A stretch of DNA of 64,000 nucleotides from Bosea sp. NBC_00550 (lineage in GTDB: Bacteria; Pseudomonadota; Alphaproteobacteria; Rhizobiales; Beijerinckiaceae), in contig NZ_CP102772.1 in NCBI RefSeq assembly GCF_026020075.1, forward strand, positions 2,232,001 to 2,296,000. Reading direction: 5' to 3'. The notes below the pieces were generated by a model. The model did not search any database. It was not told where the DNA came from and saw only the letters and a program-made list of their open reading frames with translations. A program made the translations under genes and the position numbers. Below, one piece after another: positions 17,655 to 26,727 of this stretch (the first letter of the stretch is position 1; each line of letters begins with the position of its first letter).

Positions 17655-18764
17655 TCAAGCAACCGCGGAGCCGCGCACGCGCTGCACCTGATTATTGCAG
17701 TAACCGCGCGGATTCCAGACAATTTCGAGAGGCTGGCTGTTGCCGGCAACGTCGTGCGCCCGCGCCATGATCACGAACGGGCCGGCCCGCTCGGCGGAAA
17801 TCTCCGTCTCGAAGCGCCGCCAGGCAAAGACCCCCTCGCCCGGCTGCAATGGTATCTCCTGCCAGCTCTCGCCGCCGTCGCTGGAGAGCTGGACCGAAGC
17901 GAGCGGAATGGCGCCGCTCCAGGCAAAGCCGCCGACCGTCAGACGCTCGCCGGATTTGACACTGAAGCCATCGACGGGCGTCGTGATCAGCGATTTCACC
18001 GGCATATCGGTGATCACCGCGAAATTCGCCGGTTCGAGTGCATCGCCCGGGCGCATCGGCTGGATCGGAAGCCGGTAATCCGTCCCGCGCATCTTCTCGC
18101 CGTCATGCTCGATGGGGCGCAGGCTGACCCGGTCGAGCCATTTCTGCCAGGCCGAGCCGGGATAGCCCGGCGCCACGATCCGCAGCGGGCCGCCATGCAG
18201 GCGGGGCAGCGGCTCGCCATTCATCGCGAAGGCGATCAGCGTCTCCGGGGCCAGCGCCTTGGCCATCGGCAGACCGCGCGAGAGCGCAGCTTTCTCCGGC
18301 TTCCCGATCTGCCGGTCGGGCGCATGATGCGCGGTATAGACGGCGCTCGGCTTCGGCCCCGCATGTTCGAGCACATCCGCCAGCCGCACGCCGGTCCAGC
18401 GCGCGCAGCCGACGGCGCCGAGCCGCCATTGCAGCCCGTCCGTTGCCGGCGAGAACTGCGAACGGCCATTGCCGGCGCATTCGAGGACGGCGGTGACCGT
18501 GACCTCCTCGAAGCGCTGGCGCAGCCCCGCGACGGTCCAGACGGTCGGCCGCTCGACCTCACCGTCGATCGTCAGCGTCCACTCGCGCTCGTCGCCGATC
18601 TCGGGCAATTCGCCGTTGTTGCGGATGAAGAAGGAATCGATCGGCGTGATCGACTCGTCGAGCAGCGCGAGCCCCGGCTCGGCGTTCAGGGCCTCTTCCT
18701 CGTAGACATGGAGCCCGGGCTTCAGCCGGCGCAGCAGCGGTAGTTCGACGAGACGACGAGGCAA
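17655..18764 (-). CDS. Sulfite oxidase-type molybdopterin oxidoreductase
   Basis: This 369-residue enzyme of the sulfite oxidase family oxidises sulfite or a related substrate at a molybdopterin centre. The Mo-ligand cysteine is Cys96 in LECAGNGRSQFSP. The first domain ends near residue 240, and a Mo-co dimerisation domain follows (TTPVDGFSVKSGERLTVGGFAWSG, VQLSSDGGESWQEI). No signal peptide or haem motif is visible and no cytochrome gene is adjacent, so location and electron acceptor are uncertain. The start appears to be TTG at 18764, supported by a ggagaag ribosome site 8 bp upstream; no ATG is in range. Confidence 0.86.
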   Translation of the reverse strand: MPRRLVELPLLRRLKPGLHVYEEEALNAEPGLALLDESITPIDSFFIRNNGELPEIGDEREWTLTIDGEVERPTVWTVAGLRQRFEEVTVTAVLECAGNGRSQFSPATDGLQWRLGAVGCARWTGVRLADVLEHAGPKPSAVYTAHHAPDRQIGKPEKAALSRGLPMAKALAPETLIAFAMNGEPLPRLHGGPLRIVAPGYPGSAWQKWLDRVSLRPIEHDGEKMRGTDYRLPIQPMRPGDALEPANFAVITDMPVKSLITTPVDGFSVKSGERLTVGGFAWSGAIPLASVQLSSDGGESWQEIPLQPGEGVFAWRRFETEISAERAGPFVIMARAHDVAGNSQPLEIVWNPRGYCNNQVQRVRGSAVA

Positions 18765-18874
18765 ACGGCGATCTTCTCCGTGGCGGACCCGCGGCGGCGA
18801 TTCAGCCCCGCGGCGGCCGGCACAGAAGACACATTGTTCCCCCGGCTGTCGACCGCCTCGCGCGTCGCAGCCTC

Positions 18875-20590
18875 TCAGCGCTTGGCGACGACCTCTTCGC
18901 GGAGCGCCCGCCGCAGCACCTTGCCGACATTGGTCTTCGGCAGGGTCTCCCGGAAGAAGATCTGCTTGGGCACCTTGTAGCCGGTCAGATTCTCCTTGCA
19001 GTAGGCGCGCAGCTCATCCGCCGTCAGGGTCTGGTCCTTGCGCACGACGAAGGCCGTGACCGCCTCGCCCGAATGCTCGTCGGGCAGGCCGATCACCGCC
19101 GATTCCAGCACGCCCGGATGCGCGGCGAGCACGTCCTCGACCTCGTTCGGATAGACGTTGAAGCCGGAGACCAGGACCATGTCCTTCATCCGGTCGACGA
19201 CCTTGACCTGACCGTCCGGCAGCATCACGCCGATGTCGCCGCTGCGGAAATAGCCGTCAGCCGTCATCGCCTTGGCGGTCTCGTCCGGACGGTTCCAGTA
19301 ACCCACCATCACCTGCGGCCCGCGGATGCAGATCTCGCCGGCCTCGCCCAGCGGCATGTCGCTGCCCTCGGCGTCGCGGATGGCGATCTGCGTGGAGGGG
19401 ATCGGATAGCCGATGGTGCCGCTGAACTCCTGGATGTCGGGTCGGTTGATCGTCGCGATCGGCGAGGTTTCCGAGAGCCCGTAGCCCTCGATGATCGGCC
19501 GCCCGGTCACGGCCTTCCAGTGCTTGGCGACAGCGGCCTGCGTCGCCATGCCGCCGGCGACGGCGAAGCGCATCTCGGTGAAATCGACGTCCTTGATCTC
19601 CGGATGGTTGGCGAGGGCGTTGTAGAGCGTGTTGACCCCGGAGAAGAGCGTGAAGCGGCTCGCCTTCAGCGTCTTGATGAAGCCGGGAATGTCGCGGGGG
19701 TTGGCGATCAGCAGGCTCTTGGCGCCGATCCGCAGCAGGAACATGCAGCAACAGGTCAGCGCGAAGATGTGGTAGAGCGGCAGCGCCGTCACCATGACGT
19801 GCTGATAGTCGCTGCGGCCGAGCGGCGGCTCCAGCATCCACTCCAGCCACAGGCCGGCCTGCTGGACATTGGCCGCGACATTGCGATGCGTCAGCGTCGC
19901 GCCCTTGGCGATGCCGGTCGTGCCGCCCGTATACTGCAGAAACGCAACATCCTCCGGCGCTACGGCCACGGGCGTCATCGCCGCACCGCCGTGGAGGATC
20001 TGCTGGAGAGGAATCGCTTCGGGCAGGTTGAACGGCTTGACCACCTTCTTGATCCGCCGCGCGACGAAATTGACGATCTTGCCCTTGAAGCCCATCAGAT
20101 CGCCCGCCGTGGCGATGACGACGGAGTCGATCTTCAGGTTCGGCTTCGCCTCCTCGACGACATGGGCAAAGTTCTCGATCACCACGAGCACCCGCGCGCC
20201 GGCGTCGTTGACCTGATGGGTCAGCTCGCGCGCCGTGTAGAGCGGATTGACGTTGACCACGGTGAAGCCGCCGAGCAGCGTGCCGAAGATCGCCGCCGGA
20301 TAGGCCAGGATGTTCGGCATCATCAACGCGACGCGGTCGCCCTTCTTCAGCCCCTGCGCCTGCAGCCATCCCGCGAACGCCTCGGCCGCGGCCTGCGTCT
20401 CGGCGAAGGTGATCGTCTTGCCGAAGCTCTCGAAGGCCGGCCGGCTGCCATAGCGCGTGCAGGCGGAGCGGATCAGGTCGGCCAGCGTCCCGATCTTGGC
20501 TTCGTCCAGCTCCGGCGGCACCGCCGGCGGATAATGCGCAAGCCACGGGCGTGAATCAGTCTTGGCCTGCGTGGCGCCGATCGCGTTCAT
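18875..20590 (-). CDS. Long-chain fatty-acid-CoA ligase (AMP-forming)
   Basis: This 571-residue ANL-superfamily ligase activates fatty acids to acyl-CoA via acyl-AMP. The AMP-binding P-loop is LQYTGGTTGIAKGATLTHRN (about 210-230). Further motifs are EGYGLSETSP, YFRSGDIGVMLPDG, VVDRMKDMVLVSGFNVYPNEVE and the C-terminal catalytic lysine region PKTNVGKVLRRALREE. Length and motifs fit FadD. A strong ribosome site (agggaggga) precedes the ATG, and a good promoter candidate lies at 20710-20738. It stands alone, with no beta-oxidation genes next to it. Confidence 0.93.
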   Translation of the reverse strand: MNAIGATQAKTDSRPWLAHYPPAVPPELDEAKIGTLADLIRSACTRYGSRPAFESFGKTITFAETQAAAEAFAGWLQAQGLKKGDRVALMMPNILAYPAAIFGTLLGGFTVVNVNPLYTARELTHQVNDAGARVLVVIENFAHVVEEAKPNLKIDSVVIATAGDLMGFKGKIVNFVARRIKKVVKPFNLPEAIPLQQILHGGAAMTPVAVAPEDVAFLQYTGGTTGIAKGATLTHRNVAANVQQAGLWLEWMLEPPLGRSDYQHVMVTALPLYHIFALTCCCMFLLRIGAKSLLIANPRDIPGFIKTLKASRFTLFSGVNTLYNALANHPEIKDVDFTEMRFAVAGGMATQAAVAKHWKAVTGRPIIEGYGLSETSPIATINRPDIQEFSGTIGYPIPSTQIAIRDAEGSDMPLGEAGEICIRGPQVMVGYWNRPDETAKAMTADGYFRSGDIGVMLPDGQVKVVDRMKDMVLVSGFNVYPNEVEDVLAAHPGVLESAVIGLPDEHSGEAVTAFVVRKDQTLTADELRAYCKENLTGYKVPKQIFFRETLPKTNVGKVLRRALREEVVAKR

Positions 20591-20709
20591 CGTCCCTCCC
20601 TCTCACCCGGTTACCGGCCTGTGGCCGGCTCCGAGCCTTGTCATCGTCATAGAGTGCGGAACGGCGGGCGAAGGCGCAAGCGCCGGCTATCCGCCCCGCA
20701 ATGTTCATA

Positions 20710-20738
20710 TATAAACTGTTCGAAAGAGGCGAAAGCAA
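20710..20738 (-). promoter_or_regulatory. Candidate sigma-70 promoter for the acyl-CoA ligase gene
   Basis: On the minus strand TTGCTT is followed after exactly 17 bp by TTTATA, within an AT-rich patch (tttatatatgaac) that stands out in this GC-rich sequence. It lies about 120 bp upstream of the ligase start and immediately beyond the terminator of the EF-G-like gene. Confidence 0.5.
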
Positions 20739-20742
20739 GCAA

Positions 20743-20767
20743 AACCGGAAGCCGCACGGCTTCCGGT
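20743..20767 (-). terminator. Rho-independent terminator of the EF-G-like gene
   Basis: The inverted repeat ACCGGAAGCC-gcac-GGCTTCCGGT forms a 10-bp stem. Read on the minus strand it is followed by TTTTGCTT. It lies 28 bp past the stop of the EF-G-like gene and just before the ligase promoter. Confidence 0.7.
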
Positions 20768-20794
20768 TCGGCTTTCTCGCGAAAGGCGCGGGCG

Positions 20795-22879
20795 TCAGCG
20801 CCCCTGGGCCACGGCCAGAGCGTGGGCCGAGACGACCGCCTCCGCAGGTTTGCCCGCAAGCTCGGCCAGATGATCGAAGCGAGCGCTGAAGGAGCCAACA
20901 CCGGAGGTGGCCGAGCGCAGCTCGACGATCAGCCCCATCATCTCGGCCTCCGGAACCAGCGCCCTGATCTGGTCCCAGCCGCGCCAGCCGGGCCGCGTGT
21001 CATAGCCCAGGATCTGCCCGCGCCGGGCGGAGATCAGCGCGGAGGCGCGCGACATCGCCTCCGAGGGAATGACCACATCGACGGACAGGATCGGCTCGAG
21101 CAGAACGGGCTTCGCCTGCGGCATCGCCTCGTTCATCGCCAGCCGCGCCGCCTGCCGGAAGGCCATGTCGGAGGAATCGACGGTGTGGTAGGAGCCGTCG
21201 GTCAGCGTGACCGCGAGATCGACGACCGGGAAGCCGAGCGGCCCCTTGTCGCAGAAATCCCGCATGCCGGCCTCGACCGAGCCGATATACTGGCGCGGCA
21301 CCACGCCACCGGCGATCTTGTCGACGAAGCGGATGCCCTCCCCGCGCGGCAGCGGCGCGACCTCGATCACGACATCGCCATACTGGCCATGGCCGCCGCT
21401 CTGCTTGCGGTGCCGGCCCCGTGCGCCGGCCTGGCCGCGGATGGTTTCGCGGTAGCCGACCTGCGGCGGCCGGCTCGCCACCGCCACGCCATAGCGGCCC
21501 GCGAGCTTCTCCAGCGCGACACGCAGATGCATCTCGCCCTGGCCGGACAAGCGGGTCTCGCCGAGCTCCGGCACCTGGGTGACCGAAAGCGCCGCATCCT
21601 CCTCGGTCAATCGCTGCAGGGCGGCCGCAAGCCGGACATCGTCCTTGCGTTCCTTCACCGCGATCGCGACGGCATGGACCGCCTCGGGCGGCGCGATCGC
21701 GCTGACGACGCTTGCACGCTGCTTGCCGAGCATGAAGGAATCGCCGGTCTCGATCCCCTCCAGCTTGGCGAAGGCCGCGACCTCGCCCTCCTCGGCCGCG
21801 GGCTTGCGGCTCTGCTCCGCGCCCTTCAGCGCCAGGACGCCGGCGATGCGGGCCTCGACCCCGGCAGACGAGGTCACGACATCCCCTTCGGCCAGGCGCC
21901 CGCGCATGACCCGCGCCAGCGAGAGCTTGCCGCCCTGGCTCGAATGCCAGGTCTTCATCACCTGGGCGAGCGGCGGTCCCTCCGGCAGGATACCGGTCCG
22001 CCCACGCGTCTCGGCCAGGCCCGGCGCCTCGTGGCGGAGCGCCTTGAGCAGCCGCGTCACGCCATTGCCGCGTTCCGCCGCGCCGATCAGCACCGGCACG
22101 ACATGGCGATGCTGCAGCTCGCGGGCGAGATCGTCGAAGATGCGGTCGCGCGGCGGCTCCATGTCGCCGAGCAGTTCCTCCATCAGTTCGTCGTCGTAAT
22201 CGGCGAGCCGCTCGAGCATGGAGAAACGCGCTTCCTTCTCGCGGTCGCTCTCGTCGATCGCCAGCGGCACGACCTCGCTCGGCGCATGCTCGCGATAGAT
22301 GAAGGCCCGCTCCAGAGCGAGATCGATGAAGCCGACGGCGATGCCCTTTTGCCAGATCGGGATCTGGCGCAGCAGCAGCGGGGTGCGCGACGCCCGCTGC
22401 AGGATGCCGAGCGTCTCGCGCACACGGCGCGAGGCCGTGTCGATCTTGTTGAGGAAGAGGAAGCGCGGAATGTCGGCCTCCTCGAGCTCGCGCAGCACGA
22501 GCTCCAGCGCCGGCGCCTTGCGGTCATCCGCCTCGCAGACCACGACGGCGGCATCGACCACCGGCAGGACATGCCGCATCTCGTGCAGGAACTCGACCGA
22601 GCCGGGACAATCGATGAAATGGAAGATGTCGCCGAGGAAATCGACCGTCGCGACGCTGGGCTCCGTGCTCATCTGGTGGGCGCGGGCCTCGGGCGCGGCA
22701 TCGCCGACCGTATTGCCGCCCTTGACGGAGCCCGTGCGCGAGAGCGCGCCGCACCGCATCAGGATGCTTTCGAGCAAGGTGGTCTTGCCGCTCTGAAAGG
22801 GGCCGACGATCGCGATGCATCGCGGCCCCGCGCGTCGGGTGCCGCGGGCTTCGTCTCCCTTGCCGTTCTGTGCTGCCAT
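20795..22879 (-). CDS. Elongation factor G-like GTPase (paralogue with altered G motifs)
   Basis: This 694-residue protein has EF-G domain order: G domain (1-270), domain II (about 290-380), and domains III-V ending near 690 (IPSEAMSRASALISARRGQILGYD). The P-loop is GPFQSGKTT (26-34) and G4 is NKID (144-147). Switch II is DCPGSVEF (90-97), with Ser94 replacing the catalytic histidine of DTPGH. Switch I lacks the RGITI motif. It is therefore not the housekeeping translocase; slow or no GTP hydrolysis is likely. Related EF-G-like paralogues are known in several phyla with unclear roles. It has a strong aggagg ribosome site and its own terminator. Confidence 0.85.
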   Translation of the reverse strand: MAAQNGKGDEARGTRRAGPRCIAIVGPFQSGKTTLLESILMRCGALSRTGSVKGGNTVGDAAPEARAHQMSTEPSVATVDFLGDIFHFIDCPGSVEFLHEMRHVLPVVDAAVVVCEADDRKAPALELVLRELEEADIPRFLFLNKIDTASRRVRETLGILQRASRTPLLLRQIPIWQKGIAVGFIDLALERAFIYREHAPSEVVPLAIDESDREKEARFSMLERLADYDDELMEELLGDMEPPRDRIFDDLARELQHRHVVPVLIGAAERGNGVTRLLKALRHEAPGLAETRGRTGILPEGPPLAQVMKTWHSSQGGKLSLARVMRGRLAEGDVVTSSAGVEARIAGVLALKGAEQSRKPAAEEGEVAAFAKLEGIETGDSFMLGKQRASVVSAIAPPEAVHAVAIAVKERKDDVRLAAALQRLTEEDAALSVTQVPELGETRLSGQGEMHLRVALEKLAGRYGVAVASRPPQVGYRETIRGQAGARGRHRKQSGGHGQYGDVVIEVAPLPRGEGIRFVDKIAGGVVPRQYIGSVEAGMRDFCDKGPLGFPVVDLAVTLTDGSYHTVDSSDMAFRQAARLAMNEAMPQAKPVLLEPILSVDVVIPSEAMSRASALISARRGQILGYDTRPGWRGWDQIRALVPEAEMMGLIVELRSATSGVGSFSARFDHLAELAGKPAEAVVSAHALAVAQGR

Positions 22880-23124
22880 GACGTCCTCCTGCGGGTTGGG
22901 CCGCGTGGAGGGCTGGAGCCCGTTCCGGCGCGGCTGGAGGCCGGCGCGGCGGGAAAGCGAAGCCGAGACGCCGGTCGGGCGGCGGTCGCACCGGCCCGAG
23001 CAGGTCGGGCGGCCGTCGAGAGGCTATCGTGCAGGAAGGTTCGCGCCGTTCCGCGGTCGGTGCAAGGGAATTGTCTGCTGCGCTGCGACGATGCGGAGGA
23101 GACGACAGGGCGTCATGCGCGGCC

Positions 23125-24534
23125 TCACGGCTGCGACAGGCGCTCGGCATCCGGCAGTTTCCAACTCTTGTCGAAGAGCGGCTTCTCCGGTCCGTAAAGC
23201 CGGAACAGCAATTCGAACTTGCGGTTCGGGTCGGTCGGCACCCAATTCGCTTCCTTGCCGGCCGGCGCCTGTGGACCGAAGAACACGTCGACCGAACCAT
23301 CCGGATTCTTCTGCACCCCGGGGCCGATCGAGGCGAGGCTGGCCCGGTTCATGTTCTTGACGAGGGCGTGGGTTTCCCGGTCGTAGACCGTCGCCGACCA
23401 GTATTGCTTCACCGGCGCGTTGGGCGGCACGGTCAGCCTGTAGCTGGCGCCGCCGTCGAACGGGTTGCCGTCCTTGTCCTTGTTTGCCATCAGGTAGAAC
23501 TGCGCGGTACCGATCCGCTTGATGCCGGTGAAGCCGAGCGTATAGGTCACGCCGCGCGCATCGACGGGATAGAGGTCGATATCGGCGTAGCCGTTCTGGA
23601 CCGCCTTGATGACCTCTGGCATCGCGGCTGGAAACCAGCGGATACCCTGGTTGATGACGGGGAACCCGGCCTCGTAGCGCTGCGAGAGCAGCGCGCGGGC
23701 TTCCCTGGCGCCCGCCTCGAGAGCGTCCTGCGTCTTCGCATCGGGGGTGAAGGGCTTGCCCTTCTCGATGCCGAGCGTCTTGAGCTGGTCGATCATCGCC
23801 CGGTCGCGCTGCAGCCAGGGTTCGTTCTGCACGACGCGGTCGAGGTTGCGATAGAAGCTGGCGTCGTACTTGATCGTCGAGTCGAACATCACGTCATAGG
23901 CGTCGACGAAATTCGTCGCCGGCGGGCTCGCGGCGCGCGACAGCGGGTAGATTCTGACCTGCTTGCCATAGGCGACCGATTTCGCGATGTCCGCCGCGCT
24001 GTGGCTCGGCAAATTGGCGCGCAGCAGTGCAAAGCCGCTATAGCTGTCGGACGGCAGATGGAAATAGCCTGCCGGAACCCTGCCCTTGTAGCCCGGCGGC
24101 GTGATCAGGTACTTGCCGCCTGTGCCCCTGTCCGCCCCTTCCGGCCCGGCATCCTCGAGCGGCATCTGCCAGATGGTGACGATGTTGCCGGCGATCGATC
24201 CACCCTTTGCCGGAGGAATCTGGATGACGACCGGGCCGTCCTTCACGTTCCAGAACGACATGAAGTAGATCGAATCCGGGTTCGGCGTCAGCGTCTGGTT
24301 CTTCCAGTTCACCGGCTGCGACCAGAAGACGATATCGTTGGGCTTCGCCTTGGTCTTGCTGAGAGCCTCCTGAAGCATCAGATCGGTATTGACCGCAGGC
24401 ATGGCCCAGATCATGGCCTCTGTCGCACGCCGTTCGACGCTGCGGCGCGCCAGCTCGTCCGCAGGGACTGTCTGAGCTTGAACCGCAAGCCCGTGCAGGG
24501 CCAGCATCGCGCCACCAAACCAGCTTAACCGCAT
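23125..24534 (-). CDS. Exported DUF1254/DUF1214 domain protein
   Basis: This protein of about 469 residues starts at ATG 24534 with a signal peptide (MRLSWFGGAMLALHGLAVQAQ) and a good ggagagga ribosome site. The N-terminal half matches DUF1254 (AMIWAMPAVNTDLMLQEAL, NPDSIYFMSFWNVKDGPVVIQIP). The C-terminal half matches DUF1214 (YRLTVPPNAPVKQYWSATVYDRET, GSVDVFFGPQAPAGKEANWVPT). The combined architecture is common in alphaproteobacteria; the function is unknown, and some family members are phage-capsid-like in fold or induced by stress. Flanking genes give no clear functional link. Confidence 0.85.
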   Translation of the reverse strand: MRLSWFGGAMLALHGLAVQAQTVPADELARRSVERRATEAMIWAMPAVNTDLMLQEALSKTKAKPNDIVFWSQPVNWKNQTLTPNPDSIYFMSFWNVKDGPVVIQIPPAKGGSIAGNIVTIWQMPLEDAGPEGADRGTGGKYLITPPGYKGRVPAGYFHLPSDSYSGFALLRANLPSHSAADIAKSVAYGKQVRIYPLSRAASPPATNFVDAYDVMFDSTIKYDASFYRNLDRVVQNEPWLQRDRAMIDQLKTLGIEKGKPFTPDAKTQDALEAGAREARALLSQRYEAGFPVINQGIRWFPAAMPEVIKAVQNGYADIDLYPVDARGVTYTLGFTGIKRIGTAQFYLMANKDKDGNPFDGGASYRLTVPPNAPVKQYWSATVYDRETHALVKNMNRASLASIGPGVQKNPDGSVDVFFGPQAPAGKEANWVPTDPNRKFELLFRLYGPEKPLFDKSWKLPDAERLSQP

Positions 24535-24757
24535 CGTCCTCTCCCGCGCAAAGGCTTGGATCGGCAACTTCGCACGCCTCCCCGACCTGTCGATGCTGTA
24601 ACGGTTACAAGCGCATCGCCCGCGCGCCGCTTTGGGGATGATGCGGGGCAATGGCCTGCCGCGCCGCGACAGCGGCTCCTGCGCACGCCGCCGAACGGCA
24701 AACTGTTCAGGACCGAATAGGCGGGAAACTGGACCGATCCACCGAGGCCACAGTCCG

Positions 24758-24970
24758 TCAGTCCGGATTGCCGGCGCGATAATGGGCCACCAGCGCATTG
24801 GCATGGCCGTGCCCCATCGTGTGCTCCGCCTTGAGCACCGCGACCATCTCGGAATGCTTCTTCTCCTTCATCCCATCGATGATCGAAAGCCAATGATCGA
24901 TCGACTGGCCGTAGGTCTTCTCGATAGAGGGGAAATACGAGGCAGGGCCTTTGACCTTTTCGGCAGACAT
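24758..24970 (-). CDS. DUF4287 domain small protein
   Basis: This is a 70-residue protein (MSAEKVKGPASYFPSIEKTY...) of the DUF4287 type. Its two-helix motif YGQSIDHWLSIIDGMKEKKHSEMV is followed by LKAEHTMGHGHANALVAHYR. Family members occur alone or fused to DUF5655. The domain is small, probably helical and cytoplasmic, of unknown function. The ATG at 24970 is chosen because it begins the conserved domain and has AGGAAATGAGG upstream. An in-frame extension to 25039 is not conserved-looking. Confidence 0.8.
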   Translation of the reverse strand: MSAEKVKGPASYFPSIEKTYGQSIDHWLSIIDGMKEKKHSEMVAVLKAEHTMGHGHANALVAHYRAGNPD

Positions 24971-25051
24971 CTTGACCTCATTTCCTTTTTTGCTCAGCCC
25001 CGCCTGTGCGGCAACACGAAGACCGCCGGATGAAGACACAACCGACCTCGC

Positions 25052-25840
25052 CTACAGGTTCCGTCGCTCGCCGCGCAGCGTGGCGAGACCGATGCCGACC
25101 GCGTCGAAGCCGCCATCGACGGCCAGCACCTGCCCGGTGATGTAGCTCGCCTTGTCCGAGCACAGGAAGAAGATCGACTCGGCCAATTCCTCCTCCCGCC
25201 CGTAGCGGGCGAGCGGAATGGCGTCGCGATAGTCGGCGCGGATCTCGGCGCTGTGCACGGCCTTGGCCATCGCGGTCTCGACAGGGCCCGGCGCGACCGC
25301 GTTGACCCGGATGCCGAGCCCCGCGAGCTCCGCCGCCTGCTGCTTGGTCAGATGCGCCAGCCCCGCCTTCGAGGTGCCGTAGGCGACGCGCAGGGTCGAG
25401 GCGCGCAGGCCGGAGATCGAGGTGATGTTGACGATGGCGCCGCCGCCATGGTCGGCCATCAGCGGCGCGGCGAGCTGCGTCGCCAGGAACGGGCCGGTGA
25501 GATTGACCGCGAGCACCCGCTGCCACTCCTCATAGGTCGTTTCCAGCAGCGGCTTGAACACCGCGGTTCCCGCGTTGTTGACGAGCGCATCGAGCCGCCC
25601 GAAACGCTTGGTCAGCCCGGCGAAGGCCGCTTCGAGCTGCGCGGGCACGGCCACGTCGCAGGGCAGCACCAGCGTCCGCTCCGGCTCGGCGATCTCCGCC
25701 GCCGCTCGCTCCAGACCGGCCCCGTCGATGTCGAGCAGCCCGACCTGCCAGCCTTCGGTCAGGAAGCGCTTGGCGGTGGCAAGCCCGATGCCGCGCGCGG
25801 CGCCGGTGACGAGGGCGGTCTTCGTGGTCGTCTCGGTCAT
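25052..25840 (-). CDS. Short-chain dehydrogenase/reductase (SDR)
   Basis: This 262-residue classical SDR is a NAD(P)-dependent oxidoreductase. TGAARGIG (about 12-19) is the nucleotide-binding motif and LVNNAGTAVF is the stabilising motif. Catalytic Ser and Tyr-Lys lie in NITSISG and YGTSKAGLAHLTK. The C-terminal SYITGQVLAVDGGFDAVGIG is standard. The ATG at 25840 places the glycine-rich motif at the usual position; an open extension to 25978 is unlikely. Substrate not predictable. It is divergent from rplS. Confidence 0.88.
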   Translation of the reverse strand: MTETTTKTALVTGAARGIGLATAKRFLTEGWQVGLLDIDGAGLERAAAEIAEPERTLVLPCDVAVPAQLEAAFAGLTKRFGRLDALVNNAGTAVFKPLLETTYEEWQRVLAVNLTGPFLATQLAAPLMADHGGGAIVNITSISGLRASTLRVAYGTSKAGLAHLTKQQAAELAGLGIRVNAVAPGPVETAMAKAVHSAEIRADYRDAIPLARYGREEELAESIFFLCSDKASYITGQVLAVDGGFDAVGIGLATLRGERRNL

Positions 25841-26043
25841 GGCCTGTCGTCCCGCTGGTATCTCGGTTCCGGCAAGGCTATGCATATCGCCATTGTCGCC
25901 AACAAGCGGTTCCTCGCCGGCGCGCTTTGCCGGCATTGCCGCTCGACAAATGCACGGGTGTCCTGTATGGCCCCGCACTCAACTGAAAACAGCGCGCCGT
26001 AACGCCCGCGTGTCCACACGCGAACACGGCCATGGAGAGACCC

Positions 26044-26439
26044 ATGAACATCATCGAACAGCTCGACCAGGAGCAGATTGCCAAGCTGAGCGAGGGCCGC
26101 GAGATTCCGCAGTTCCAGCCCGGCGACACCGTGCAGGTCAACGTCAAGGTCAAGGAAGGCGAGCGCAGCCGCGTCCAGGCCTATGAGGGCGTCGTGATCG
26201 CCCGCAACGGCGGCGGGCTCAACCAGAGCTTCACCGTCCGCAAGATTTCCTATGGCGAGGGCGTCGAGCGCGTCTTCCCGCTGTTCTCGCCGAACCTCGA
26301 TTCGATCAAGGTCATCCGCAAGGGCAAGGTGCGCCGCGCCAAGCTCTATTACCTGCGCGATCGCCGCGGCAAGTCGGCCCGTATCGCCGAGCGCGTCGAT
26401 GCCAAGCCCGCCAAGGGCCAGAAGGCCGCCGGCAAGTAA
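26044..26439 (+). CDS. rplS: 50S ribosomal protein L19
   Basis: L19 lies at the 30S-50S interface. The 131-residue protein has the family core [35 protein letters not shown] and the C-terminal [23 protein letters not shown] 26044 follows a GGAGAG ribosome site. In most alphaproteobacteria rplS follows trmD directly. Here it is about 19.5 kb away, on the opposite strand, as a single-gene unit with its own terminator. Confidence 0.97.
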   Translation: MNIIEQLDQEQIAKLSEGREIPQFQPGDTVQVNVKVKEGERSRVQAYEGVVIARNGGGLNQSFTVRKISYGEGVERVFPLFSPNLDSIKVIRKGKVRRAKLYYLRDRRGKSARIAERVDAKPAKGQKAAGK

Positions 26440-26466
26440 GCCGCAGCCTCAGCGCGAGAAGATTGG

Positions 26467-26495
26467 AACGCGGTCCTTCGGGACCGCGTTTTTTT
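26467..26495 (+). terminator. Rho-independent terminator of rplS
   Basis: The hairpin AACGCGGTCC-ttcg-GGACCGCGTT has a stable UUCG tetraloop and is followed by a run of seven or more Ts. It lies 27 bp after the rplS stop. Confidence 0.92.
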
Positions 26496-26544
26496 GTCGC
26501 CTGGAATGGTCCCCGAAATCTGCCGGCGTCGCACGGAGACGCGC

Positions 26545-26643
26545 CGTCATCCCGGGCTTGACCAGGAATCCATGCCGGAGCGCTTCCGGTCGAGGTTCAG
26601 GCCTGGATCCCGGATCTCCGCTTCGCTCCGTCCGGGATGACAC
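26545..26643. repeat. Dispersed palindrome (GTCATCCCGGGC...GTCCGGGATGAC)
   Basis: This copy runs in the opposite orientation to that at 17397. It starts cgtcatcccgggcttgacc and ends cttcgctccgtccgggatgac, with aatccatgcc and ggcctggatcccgg inside. It lies between the rplS terminator and the MarR operon promoter. Confidence 0.8.
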
Positions 26644-26727
26644 GCTCGCCGACGCATCAACCCCAAGACATTCTAAAAACGCATCTCAAGGCTCAGTTTT
26701 GTCGGTTGATATGCGTCCTAGTCAGAT

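Noticed and set aside
22880..23124. Gap between the EF-G-like gene and the DUF1254 gene
   Set aside because: GC-rich sequence with many short frames but no start, motif or clear hairpin that supports a gene or terminator.
20621..23197. Plus-strand open frame of about 858 codons
   Set aside because: It is antisense to the EF-G-like gene and shows no recognisable domain, while the minus strand has full EF-G domain order.
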